From: Fibrella rubiginis
Lineage (GTDB): Bacteria; Bacteroidota; Bacteroidia; Cytophagales; Spirosomataceae
Assembly (NCBI RefSeq): GCF_017353185.1
Contig: NZ_JAFMYV010000004.1
Span: forward strand, 310,001 to 374,000
Length of the DNA stretch: 64,000 nt
Direction: 5' to 3'
Shown: positions 1 through 7,168 of the stretch, in pieces
Layout of the letters: each line of letters opens with the position of its first letter
Numbering within the stretch: position 1 is the first letter of the stretch
Position numbers and translations under genes: made by a program
The notes under the pieces: model-generated
Database searches by the model: none
What the model saw: only the letters and a program-made list of their open reading frames with translations
What the model was told of the DNA's origin: nothing

Positions 1-707
1 TTGGCACCCAATACCCCGTAAATGGCCGTGGCCGACGCGTCTTTCAGCACGTCGATACTGGCAATGTCGTTGGGGTTGATGTTGTTGATGCTGCCGGGAT
101 AAAATCCGTCGATGACGTAGAGCGGGTCTGAGTTGTTGATCGTACCCGTGCCCCGCACGTTGACCTTCACACCGTTGCCGGGCACCCCCGAATTGCTTTG
201 CACGTCGACCCCCGCAATACGCCCCTGCAGGGCCTGATCGGCGGTTTGGATGGGTACGTTCTGAATGGTTCTGATATCAACCGAGCCGATGGCCCCCGTC
301 ACGTCGCGGCGTTTTTGTTCGCCATACCCCACCGATACCACCTGCACTTCGTTGAGCGTACGGGTATCGGGCAGCAACTGCACGTCGATGGTGCTTCGGT
401 TGCCCACGGCGATTTCCTGGCTGGCGTAGCCCACGAAACTGTAGATCAGGGTGGCCGTTTCGGGCGCGTTGAGGGTGTATTCGCCGTTGGCGTTGGTGGT
501 GGTGCCGCGGGTGGTGCCCTTAATCGACACGGTTACGCCCGCCAGACCCAGCCCACCTTCGTCGGTGATGCGGCCTTTGATGGGAATGTCAGCTTGTTGA
601 TACATCCGACCAAGCGGATCGGGACGTGGTGTGGCCGAGAGGGACACAGGCCTGAGCACAACTAGCCCAAGCAGCGCAAGCGGTACCAGGTACTGCTTCG
701 TTTGCAT
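1..707 (-). CDS. SusC/RagA family TonB-linked outer membrane receptor, N-terminal part
   Basis: The reading frame opens at 707 and runs off the left edge, so only about 235 N-terminal residues are present. In order: a short signal peptide; a carboxypeptidase-regulatory-like beta domain (GRITDEGGLGLAGV, then SFVGYASQEI); the SusC linker with VSVGYGEQKR and DVTGAIGSVD; and the start of the TonB plug (ALQGRIAGVDV, VRGTGTINNSDPLYVIDGF, IDVLKDASATAIYG). These are the hallmarks of SusC/RagA proteins, which import glycans or peptides with a SusD lipoprotein; any SusD would lie outside the window. The substrate cannot be told from this part. Confidence 0.93.
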   Translation of the reverse strand, partial: MQTKQYLVPLALLGLVVLRPVSLSATPRPDPLGRMYQQADIPIKGRITDEGGLGLAGVTVSIKGTTRGTTTNANGEYTLNAPETATLIYSFVGYASQEIAVGNRSTIDVQLLPDTRTLNEVQVVSVGYGEQKRRDVTGAIGSVDIRTIQNVPIQTADQALQGRIAGVDVQSNSGVPGNGVKVNVRGTGTINNSDPLYVIDGFYPGSINNINPNDIASIDVLKDASATAIYGVLGA

Positions 708-1011
708 AGCGTTGACAGTTTAGGGTAAGGAACTGACTACCACAGAATATACCGGCGAGCAGGCCAATCAACGGGCGGTACACGAGGCACGCTCGCAGCT
801 ATCTGATTTCAGGTAAAGGGTGGCTTAACTCTGCTTTTCCCATAAATTTTGTTGAATAAAGCACATTTGACTAAAAAATTTGAATTAATGAACTGTTTAT
901 CAGCCATATACATACGATAAAAATAGCCAGCTAAGCCATCCGCCGTGTTTGCTGTTTGGTCTAGTTCATTCTTATAAGATGAAGGGAGATTGTAGTGTAG
1001 CTAGGCGCTTT
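708..1011. other. AT-rich divergent intergenic region
   Basis: This is the non-coding stretch upstream of the SusC gene. It is AT-rich around 835-930, where a promoter for the receptor is expected, but I could not find a clean TAnnTTTG box on the minus strand. No gene or RNA was recognised. Confidence 0.4.
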
Positions 1012-1136
1012 GGTGGCTTCGCGCTACGGGCCCTTCGACAAGCTCAGGGTGACAGGGCACTAAAACAATCATCCTAAGTTGATTCAACGTCCCTGTCACC
1101 CTGAGCTTGTCGAAGGGCCCGTATCGCGAAGCCATC
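1012..1136. repeat. Long inverted repeat, CCCTTCGAC/GTGACAG class
   Basis: Arms 1012-1057 and 1091-1136 (46 bp, about two mismatches). The core is CCCTTCGACAAGCTCAGGG followed by TGACAG, and the outer end is GGCTTCGCGC. The same core recurs at 19367, 25313 and 29794, and as one half-copy near 17970. This copy lies between divergent genes (SusC minus, TatD plus), so it is not placed as a terminator. Confidence 0.93.
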
Positions 1137-1192
1137 AACAGCGCGAAGCCATCAACAGCGCGAAGCCACCAACAGCGCGAAGCCACCACAAC
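1125..1192. repeat. 17-bp tandem repeat, four units
   Basis: Four consecutive copies of a 17-base unit (CGCGAAGCCATCAACAG, with C for T in later copies and a diverged last unit). The array grows out of the right end of the inverted repeat at 1012-1136, as if its outer tip had been amplified by slippage. Confidence 0.85.
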
Positions 1193-1257
1193 CTTCATTC
1201 ATTTTATAAACAGGCTCCTCAGCCCGACCTTACCGGGCATTGCCGTTTCTTTGCAGC

Positions 1258-2085
1258 ATGTTAACCTTCATCGACACACACGCCCACGCTTACGACGATA
1301 AATTTGAGGCCGACAAACTCACCGACGGCCAACCCCACGGTACCCGCGACGACATGCTACAGCGGGCCTTCGCGGCGGGTGTTTCGGAAATCTGGATGCC
1401 CAACTGCGCCGCCGACACCATACCCGGCATGATGGCCCTCGCCACGCAATACCCCGACCGCTGCCGACCCATGATGGGCCTCCACCCCACCTACGTGAAC
1501 GAAACCGTTGACTCGGAACTGGCTGAGGTAGAAAAACAGCTAAACGCGCATCCGTTTCTGGCCGTGGGCGAAATCGGGCTGGATTTTTACTGGGACATGA
1601 CCTTCGTCGATCAGCAGTTTATGGCCTTCGAAACGCAGTTACGCTGGGCCGCTGAACGGGGCATGTTCGTCTCGCTCCACACCCGCTCCGGCCACGACCG
1701 CAACGCCATGATGGAAGCCGCTGATCTAATTCAGAAATTAGCCTTGCCAGCCCCAAAAAGTGGCATACGGGGCATCTTTCACTGTTTTGTCGGCACCCTC
1801 GACGAAGCCCGCCGCGCCATCGACATGGGCTTTATGCTCGGCATCGGCGGGGTAGCTACTTATAAAAACGGTGGCCTCGACAAGGTCATTCCCCACATCG
1901 GCCTCGATCATCTCGTACTCGAAACCGACGCTCCCTACCTCGCTCCCGTCCCTTTTCGCGGCAAACGCAACGAACCCGCCTACGTCCCCTACATCGCCGC
2001 CCGCCTCGCCGACATGACCGGAAAGAGCGTAGACGAAGTGGCGGAGGTGACAACGCGAAATGCCAAATTAATGTACAATGTATAA
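1258..2085 (+). CDS. TatD family metal-dependent hydrolase
   Basis: TatD proteins are TIM-barrel metal-dependent 3'-5' DNA exonucleases or deoxyribonucleases. Metal-binding signatures are visible: FIDTHAHAYD at residues 4-13, AVGEIGLDFYWD near 100, SLHTRSGHD, GIFHCFVGT and LVLETDAPYL near 220. At 275 aa it has family length. I place the start at 1258 because the conserved barrel strand begins four residues later; an upstream in-frame ATG at 1240 adds only an unconserved leader. The last residues and the stop codon lie inside the inverted repeat that begins at 2070. Confidence 0.93.
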   Translation: MLTFIDTHAHAYDDKFEADKLTDGQPHGTRDDMLQRAFAAGVSEIWMPNCAADTIPGMMALATQYPDRCRPMMGLHPTYVNETVDSELAEVEKQLNAHPFLAVGEIGLDFYWDMTFVDQQFMAFETQLRWAAERGMFVSLHTRSGHDRNAMMEAADLIQKLALPAPKSGIRGIFHCFVGTLDEARRAIDMGFMLGIGGVATYKNGGLDKVIPHIGLDHLVLETDAPYLAPVPFRGKRNEPAYVPYIAARLADMTGKSVDEVAEVTTRNAKLMYNV

Positions 2086-2169
2086 TGAACAATGAACAAT
2101 GTTGCTTACGCTAGAGCAGTTACGCTTGCGTAAGCAACATTGTTCATTGTTCATTATACATTGTACATT
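2070..2169. repeat. Heptad-built inverted repeat between tatD-like gene and ansA
   Basis: Perfect 41-bp arms, 2070-2110 and 2129-2169. Each arm is five degenerate 7-base units (such as AATGTAC, AATGTAT) followed by a TTGCTTACG clamp next to the loop. Nearly the same element occurs at 41500 and a relative at 31473. The left arm contains the stop codon of the upstream TatD gene. The flanking genes point the same way, so read-through or mRNA-end stabilisation are both possible. Confidence 0.95.
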
Positions 2170-2187
2170 CTCTTCTCTTCCTCCCCC

Positions 2188-3255
2188 ATGTTCCAACTCA
2201 ACAAAGCCGAAAACCCTGTGGGGTCTGTGCTGGTGATCTACACCGGTGGCACGCTCGGCATGGTCTACGATTACCGCGCCGGACCCGACAAAGCCGGGCA
2301 ATTGCGCCCGTTTGATTTCAGTCAGGTGATGGACCGCGTGCCCGAAATTCAGCGGCTCGACTTCGACGTGTCGCTCATCACGCTCGACCCCATCATCGAC
2401 TCGTCGGATATGAAACCGGCGGTGTGGGTGCGGCTGGCGCAGGCCATTGAGGCGCACTACAACGAGTTCGACAGTTTCGTGATCCTACACGGCACCGACA
2501 CGATGGCCTATACGGCTTCGGCGTTGAGTTTCATGCTCGAAAACCTGGGCAAGCCCGTGATCCTGACCGGCGCGCAACTGCCCATCGGCGTGGCCCGGAC
2601 CGACGCCCGCGAAAACCTGCTGACCGCCCTCGAAATCGCCGCCGACCGGCCCGACGGTCGCCCCGCCGTACCCGAAGTGTGCATCTATTTCAACTCGCTG
2701 CTGCTGCGGGGCAACCGGGCCAAAAAGCGCGAGAGCGTCCATTTCAACGCCTTTCACTCCGAAAACTACCCCCACCTGGCCATGGCCGGGGTACGCATCG
2801 AGTACAACCGCCCGTTCATCGCCCCCGCCGACGTGTCGCACCCGTTCAGCATCCACACGGTGATCGACGCCAACGTGACGGTGCTGAAGCTATTCCCCGG
2901 CATCACGCCCGCCGTAGTCAACGCCATTTTGGCCATTCCGGGGCTGCGGGGGCTGGTGCTGGAAACGTTCGGGTCAGGCAACGCCCCCACCGATGCGTGG
3001 CTATCCGAGGCTCTCAGCGCGGCCATTGGGCGGGGCTTAGTGGTGGTCAACGTGTCGCAGTGCGAGGGCGGGCGCGTGACGCAGGGGCAGTACCAGACCA
3101 GTTCGCGCCTCCAGGAAATCGGCGTGGTGAGCGGGGCTGACATGACCACCGAAGCCGCCATTACCAAGCTGATGGTGCTACTCGGCCAGTTCCCCTATCC
3201 CGGCACCGTAGCCCAGCAACTAGGCACGTCGCTGCGAGGCGAAATGGCTAATTAG
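2188..3255 (+). CDS. ansA: Type I L-asparaginase
   Basis: Hydrolyses L-asparagine to aspartate and ammonia. The N-terminal nucleophile motif VIYTGGTLGM (residues 17-26) and the second catalytic motif VILHGTDTMAYTASAL are clear, followed by KPVILTGAQLP and LLRGNRAKK. No signal peptide is seen, which fits the cytoplasmic type I form. The protein is 355 aa, normal for the family. The start is set at 2188; an in-frame ATG at 2140 would add 16 residues translated from the neighbouring inverted repeat and is almost certainly spurious. Confidence 0.95.
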   Translation: MFQLNKAENPVGSVLVIYTGGTLGMVYDYRAGPDKAGQLRPFDFSQVMDRVPEIQRLDFDVSLITLDPIIDSSDMKPAVWVRLAQAIEAHYNEFDSFVILHGTDTMAYTASALSFMLENLGKPVILTGAQLPIGVARTDARENLLTALEIAADRPDGRPAVPEVCIYFNSLLLRGNRAKKRESVHFNAFHSENYPHLAMAGVRIEYNRPFIAPADVSHPFSIHTVIDANVTVLKLFPGITPAVVNAILAIPGLRGLVLETFGSGNAPTDAWLSEALSAAIGRGLVVVNVSQCEGGRVTQGQYQTSSRLQEIGVVSGADMTTEAAITKLMVLLGQFPYPGTVAQQLGTSLRGEMAN

Positions 3256-3277
3256 GCACCTTAGTTAGAGTACGTTT

Positions 3278-3412
3278 CAATCTTGTGTAGCTGCTTATCC
3301 CGTAGGGATTTAACAGCGTAGCGTCGGTAGAAAAATGGCCCTGAAGCGCGTCTGCGTGCCGTAGGTACGCCACTGGTAGCGTACCGATGGGACGAGCAGC
3401 TACGCAAGATTG
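3278..3412. repeat. Inverted repeat after ansA
   Basis: Arms 3278-3301 and 3389-3412 (24 bp, three mismatches, CAATCTTG ... TAGCTGCT). The loop holds a second small hairpin (GGTACGC with GCGTACC, 3363-3385). It lies 22 bp after the ansA stop and marks the left edge of the AT-richer accessory stretch. Confidence 0.8.
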
Positions 3413-3793
3413 ACATCTACCCCCTTAGTTAGGTAGGCTGGGCCGCTGTCGCAGAATCCGTTAATGTCTCACAACCGTTCAATTACTTTGACCTGAATAA
3501 TCGAAACATTTTTTGCCATAGCGTTGCGTAAGACAGACCAGAAAGGTATGATTGTAGCACCGTCAGCCACTGGTCGAATCAGGAAGTAAAGGTATTGGCA
3601 AAACACCTGCACTTAATGCTCTACCCGCTGATAATCAGTGCGATCAACGTTAAGCTAAGTTTCGTACTCTAACATGTTGAGTGTTTGCTTGTCAAGTGCT
3701 TGCAAATTAGCGTCTTGGCGACTGTTCGTTCGGCAGGTTTCGGCTGACAGCGTGAATATCAAAATAAAATTCACATCAACACTTGCTTAGTCA
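3413..3793. other. Non-coding stretch at left edge of accessory island
   Basis: No coding sequence is supported here. It contains a 25-bp sequence at 3725-3749 that recurs 64 bases before the third island gene, and a GTTAAGC-ended imperfect hairpin at 3611-3655. A 6-bp inverted repeat (GTGAAT/ATTCAC, 3752-3774) just before the toxin gene could be an operator. Confidence 0.4.
3725..3749 (+). repeat. Cassette-leading direct repeat, copy A
   Basis: A 25-base sequence (TTCGTTCGGCAGGTTTCGGC then TGACA) that matches 5668-5692 at 21 of 25 positions. Each copy lies about 45 bases before an island gene, suggesting a shared cassette boundary. Confidence 0.5.
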
Positions 3794-4747
3794 ATGGAAA
3801 TCGTAATTTTTATAGTTATTGTCGGTGTTTTAAGCTATCTGTACCTAGAAGAAGAAAAGCGAAAAGAAAGGCAAAGATGGGCAGAGTGGTGGGAGGAAGA
3901 ACGAGAAAGGCAAAGACTTCAAACAGAACGCGAAAAGCAAAAAGCTGAATGTTTGCGCCAACGAAGAATAGATGAGGAAAAAGAGCGAGTAAGGCAGCAG
4001 GCCGAACAGGAGCGTAGAGTTCAGCAGGATGAAACCGCAGAAAGAGAACGCGAGGCTGCACAAAGATCTAAACAAGAAGTAGAAGCCCGTAGAAAGCGGG
4101 AAGCCGAACAACAAATACAAGCCCAAATCCAGGCTACAGAAAGAGCGAGAGTAGAGAAAGAAAAAACCCAAAGAGCAGAGCGTCAACTTTTACAACTCAA
4201 CCTTTCCTCTGAACGAAAAAACAATTACGAAAAATTCGCGCAGGTTTTACAAGAAAACAGTATATTGACTTTGTATCATTTTACAGATAGGGCTAACATC
4301 TCATCAATCAAAGAGAATGGAGCCTTGCTATCTTGGTGGTACTGTGAACAAAATGACATTAATATTCTTAAACCAGGTAGCGATGAGACTTCTAAAAGTT
4401 TAGATCGGCATTATAACCTTCAAGATTACGTCCGGTTAAGTTTCACACCTAACCACCCGATGATGTATGTAGCCAAGTTGCAAGGTAGAATACAAGACCC
4501 AGTTGTGCTGAAAATCAATCCAGAGATATGTTTTTTTCAAGAAACGAAGTTCTCTGATATGAATGCCACCAAGACAGGCCACAAGTGCGGCCCGACTATA
4601 GAAGACCTAATGCGGATCAGATTTGCAGTTGTCAAACAAAATACGCATTTTAACCTGTCCGATGAGGATAAACCGCACTATCAAGCCGAAGTATTGGTTA
4701 AGACTCGTCTACCAATAGAATGGATTACGAACATTAATGCTTTTTGA
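3794..4747 (+). CDS. darT: DarT-like DNA ADP-ribosyltransferase toxin with membrane/coiled-coil N-terminus
   Basis: The C-terminal half (residues about 155-317) matches the DUF4433/DarT fold: LYHFTDRANISSIKENG with H162 and N168 in the NAD-binding motif, DYVRLSFTPNHPMMY (211-225, R214), and HYQAEVLV with E299 in the position of the catalytic glutamate. DarT enzymes ADP-ribosylate a base in single-stranded DNA using NAD+. The N-terminal half is not part of the usual protein of about 210 aa: residues 2-17 are hydrophobic (EIVIFIVIVGVLSYLY), then about 120 residues are extremely rich in E, R, K and Q and should form one long charged helix. The gene overlaps the next one by 11 bases, as in toxin-antitoxin pairs. 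Assignment to the DarT1 (guanine) branch is inferred from the NADAR-like partner. Confidence 0.82.
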   Translation: MEIVIFIVIVGVLSYLYLEEEKRKERQRWAEWWEEERERQRLQTEREKQKAECLRQRRIDEEKERVRQQAEQERRVQQDETAEREREAAQRSKQEVEARRKREAEQQIQAQIQATERARVEKEKTQRAERQLLQLNLSSERKNNYEKFAQVLQENSILTLYHFTDRANISSIKENGALLSWWYCEQNDINILKPGSDETSKSLDRHYNLQDYVRLSFTPNHPMMYVAKLQGRIQDPVVLKINPEICFFQETKFSDMNATKTGHKCGPTIEDLMRIRFAVVKQNTHFNLSDEDKPHYQAEVLVKTRLPIEWITNINAF

Positions 4748-5474
4748 GATGATATTCGTTGACAGCAAAAAAAAGTCGGAAAAAACATTGCAGAAGCTGT
4801 ACCCTAACGCAGTTATCGCCGACGTAACTTCTAAAGCTCCCACTGCTTTGGTAAGACTTAGTCCCTTCTATCCACACGGTAATATTCCTGTTCCGTTCTC
4901 CAACGGATTAACCTCACAATCCGTAGAAGGAGTTTGGCAAGGTCTGAAAGTATTTCAGGGTGCAGATATAGACATTGCAATGTTTCACAACAGTTCAATG
5001 AAAAATATCAAACGAACTGTAAGAACATTTGGTATTCCTTTAGGCCACCGAAAAGGAGTGAACAGCACAGAGCTTCTGCCATACCTCGAAGCACGTATCC
5101 AAATCTACTTACCAACATATCGTTGGGTTTTAGAAAATAAGGTAAAGGTTATCATTGATAAACTTAGGGTAGCGAGTCAAGAAAAGGATATTGTATTATT
5201 GGATTATGATACCAATGAAGATGTTTTTAATCCTAAAAAACCGCTTTCTCACGCCCAACTGATAAAGATGTATGTTGAAGGTAATTATCCTTCGACTGAT
5301 GTACTACTTTCAAAGTTGAAGGCGCAATCAAAAAAGCTGGAACCCAAAGTTGAAAGAGCCGAGTTAGCAGTAAAAACGAAATCAAAACAGAAGCCGGTTT
5401 CTAAGAAGCCACGTGCCAGCAGCGTGAAGACCCCTAAAACGAAAGCTGACGAGCAAATTGCTATTCCTTTCTAA
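4737..5474 (+). CDS. NADAR-type antitoxin paired with DarT
   Basis: Encoded directly after the DarT-like gene with overlapping start. NADAR-like features: LSPFYPHGNIPVPFS (residues 41-55), QSVEGVWQGLKVF (61-73, E64 in the place of the NADAR glutamate), PLGHRKG (101-107), and YLEARIQIYLPTYRWVL. NADAR domains associated with DarT1 remove ADP-ribose from guanine in DNA, so this should reverse the toxin's modification. The sequence lacks the macrodomain of classical DarG. From about residue 188 a lysine-rich, low-complexity tail follows, possibly DNA-binding. An alternative start at 4749 removes the overlap. Family assignment is by motif reading only. Confidence 0.7.
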   Translation: MLFEMIFVDSKKKSEKTLQKLYPNAVIADVTSKAPTALVRLSPFYPHGNIPVPFSNGLTSQSVEGVWQGLKVFQGADIDIAMFHNSSMKNIKRTVRTFGIPLGHRKGVNSTELLPYLEARIQIYLPTYRWVLENKVKVIIDKLRVASQEKDIVLLDYDTNEDVFNPKKPLSHAQLIKMYVEGNYPSTDVLLSKLKAQSKKLEPKVERAELAVKTKSKQKPVSKKPRASSVKTPKTKADEQIAIPF

Positions 5475-5538
5475 GTCGTTCGCTCCGAGTGAGCAGGTCA
5501 CGGGCGACAGTCAGCAGGCCGCAAAGTCAGGTTTTTCA

Positions 5539-5601
5539 GCCCAATGCCCCCATGCGTAAATATCTCGCTACGCTCGACATCAACTCATGGGGGCGTTGGG
5601 T
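5539..5601. repeat. Inverted repeat with attC-like ends
   Basis: Arms 5539-5554 and 5586-5601, 15 paired bases with one mismatch (CCCAATGCCCCCATG). The right end reads GTTGGGT, fitting the integron core GTTRRRY, and the left end GCCCAAT is one base off RYYYAAC. It could be a recombination site or simply a terminator-like hairpin. Confidence 0.6.
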
Positions 5602-5667
5602 GGACAGTAGAAGCAGTAGTTCGGTCGCTCCGGCGACAGGCCGCACGTCTCGATAGGTAGGCTTTAA

Positions 5668-5692
5668 TTCGTTCGGTGGGTTGCGGCTGATA
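5668..5692 (+). repeat. Cassette-leading direct repeat, copy B
   Basis: Partner of 3725-3749 (21 of 25 identical). It lies 43 bases before the start of the nuclease-like gene. Confidence 0.5.
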
Positions 5693-5735
5693 AGTCGCAC
5701 TTTAGCGTTATGGAGTTCTAACACAGCAAGTTCAA

Positions 5736-6893
5736 ATGCCCAGTGACCAAGAGGTATCATTTTTTGAAGTATTTATGGAAAAACTTTTCGATGACAAAGT
5801 AAGGGTTAATCTTGAATACGCCCATCACCAACAGGATACTTATGAGTTCTATGATAATTCAGCTCTCGAGGAATTTGCAACAGTTAGAAACAGACTGAAT
5901 CATTGGTTCTCAAAATATCCCGATGGTGCAAAAAAGCAACTAAAGCGTGATTTGCAATCAAACTTTGATTCTGCTTTCTTTGAACTTTTCGTACACGAGC
6001 TTTTTACAGAGCAGGGATTTTGTTTAACTACTCATCCTATAGTGCCAAATTCTACCAAGAATCCTGACTTCTTAGCCAAGAAAGGTGAATTAGAAATATA
6101 TCTAGAAGCAAAGGTGGCCACTGACGAATCAAATGAGGAAAGGGCGCTAAAGGCTAAACAGAACATAATCTATGATGCTATCAATCAAATAAACTGCCCT
6201 GACTACTGGATTAGCATCAGAGAAATAACCTTCTTATCTAAGAAGCAAGCTAAGCTTGGCAGAATTAGGCAATCATTTGAAGAAAATATAAGTAAGTACG
6301 GTGCGCTTCTGTCTACTGAAAGAGAAGATACCTACTCTGAACGACAGGAGAAATACATAACCTACGCAGATGAAAATATTAAAATCGTCATCTCGTTATG
6401 GCCATGTTCGATTAAAAAGAGCCGCCCCATCGGTTCGTATCTCGGCGGCAGTTATATGGGTGGTTGTGAAGAATCTATAAGAAGTGCGATAAAGGCGAAA
6501 GGCTACCGGTATGGGAACCTTGATAAACCTTACATCGTCTGCATAAATTCTTTAAGCTATAAGCACACCCGTACCGAAGATGTCTATGATGCCTTATTTG
6601 GCCGCCAAAGAGTTAAATTATTTGAGGATTTAAACAACCTAAATCAGGAGCTAACGGGCAGCAACGACGGGATTTTTGATCAATCTTCTAAACACTCATA
6701 TTCCTCAGTTTCAGGAGTATTTGTAACGAGAGTGTTTCCATCTAATATACACCTGGCTAATCACTGGCTGGTTAAACATCCATTCTCAAACAATGAGTTT
6801 GACTTTAATAATCTTGCGCTAAGTTTTATTCAAGTCAGTGGGAATAGCCTTAAAGAAGTGCCAAAAATGACAATAGCCGATATTATGCAGTAG
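5736..6893 (+). CDS. PD-(D/E)XK nuclease-like protein of unknown function
   Basis: I do not recognise the full-length family. Residues 80-126 carry what looks like a PD-(D/E)XK core: FFELFVHELF with E83/E88 in the helix, NPDF with D111, and LEIYLEAK with E124 and K126. The rest is helical with no membrane segments or signal peptide. It is AT-rich like the toxin pair beside it, and its position makes it a candidate defence or restriction-type effector. A second in-frame ATG at 5775 is possible. Nuclease activity is inference from the motif only. Confidence 0.65.
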   Translation: MPSDQEVSFFEVFMEKLFDDKVRVNLEYAHHQQDTYEFYDNSALEEFATVRNRLNHWFSKYPDGAKKQLKRDLQSNFDSAFFELFVHELFTEQGFCLTTHPIVPNSTKNPDFLAKKGELEIYLEAKVATDESNEERALKAKQNIIYDAINQINCPDYWISIREITFLSKKQAKLGRIRQSFEENISKYGALLSTEREDTYSERQEKYITYADENIKIVISLWPCSIKKSRPIGSYLGGSYMGGCEESIRSAIKAKGYRYGNLDKPYIVCINSLSYKHTRTEDVYDALFGRQRVKLFEDLNNLNQELTGSNDGIFDQSSKHSYSSVSGVFVTRVFPSNIHLANHWLVKHPFSNNEFDFNNLALSFIQVSGNSLKEVPKMTIADIMQ

Positions 6894-6986
6894 GGCGACT
6901 GTCTGACAACAGACCGTACATCCCGAAGGAGTGTTCGCAGCCAACCTAGCCAGTATGTAAAGGTTCAGGTACGTTAGTTTTAGTGA

Positions 6987-7035
6987 GTTGTGCGCCTATC
7001 ATCAACGCCTGCGGTCGTTGGGGCAGGCGCACAAC
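6987..7035. repeat. Cruciform inverted repeat at right edge of island
   Basis: Perfect 11-bp outer arms (GTTGTGCGCCT with AGGCGCACAAC) enclosing a second pair (CAACG with CGTTG). It lies in the 275-bp gap between the nuclease-like gene and the amidohydrolase and marks the return to GC-rich sequence. It may be a terminator, although no T-run follows. Confidence 0.7.
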
Positions 7036-7084
7036 ATCCATTTCCAGTCTGCGAACGAACGGGCCGTTTAGGTGGGTTTGGCGC

Positions 7085-7119
7085 TTGACCGCGTAGAAAG
7101 CGCTTTGGCTGTATCTTTG
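7085..7119 (+). promoter_or_regulatory. Possible Bacteroidota promoter for the amidohydrolase gene
   Basis: TATCTTTG at 7112-7119 fits the -7 box TAnnTTTG. The nearest TTG upstream (7085-7087) is 24 bases away, a little longer than usual. The start codon follows at 7169. Confidence 0.35.
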
Positions 7120-7168
7120 AAAAGGGTTGTTAGCTCCAGACCACCTGTTCATCGTTATTCCATTCATC

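Larger units (their letters stand above)
5475..5735. other. GC-rich non-coding joint between island genes
   Basis: Between the antitoxin and the next gene. It contains the inverted repeat at 5539-5601 and the direct repeat at 5668-5692, plus GGGCGACAGTCAGCAGG near 5501, which resembles the sequence just after the next gene (6894 onward). It is clearly more GC-rich than the genes either side. No ORF here looks genuine. Confidence 0.45.

Noticed and set aside
1012..1192. CRISPR-like array
   Set aside because: The repeat is a single palindrome plus a contiguous 17-bp tandem without unique spacers, and no cas genes are present.
2140..2187. N-terminal extension of asparaginase from ATG 2140
   Set aside because: It translates the right arm of the palindrome and has no counterpart in type I asparaginases.
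6987..7035. Possible integron attC site
   Set aside because: The arm ends run GTT to AAC, opposite to the AAC to GTT order of attC sites; kept only as an inverted repeat.
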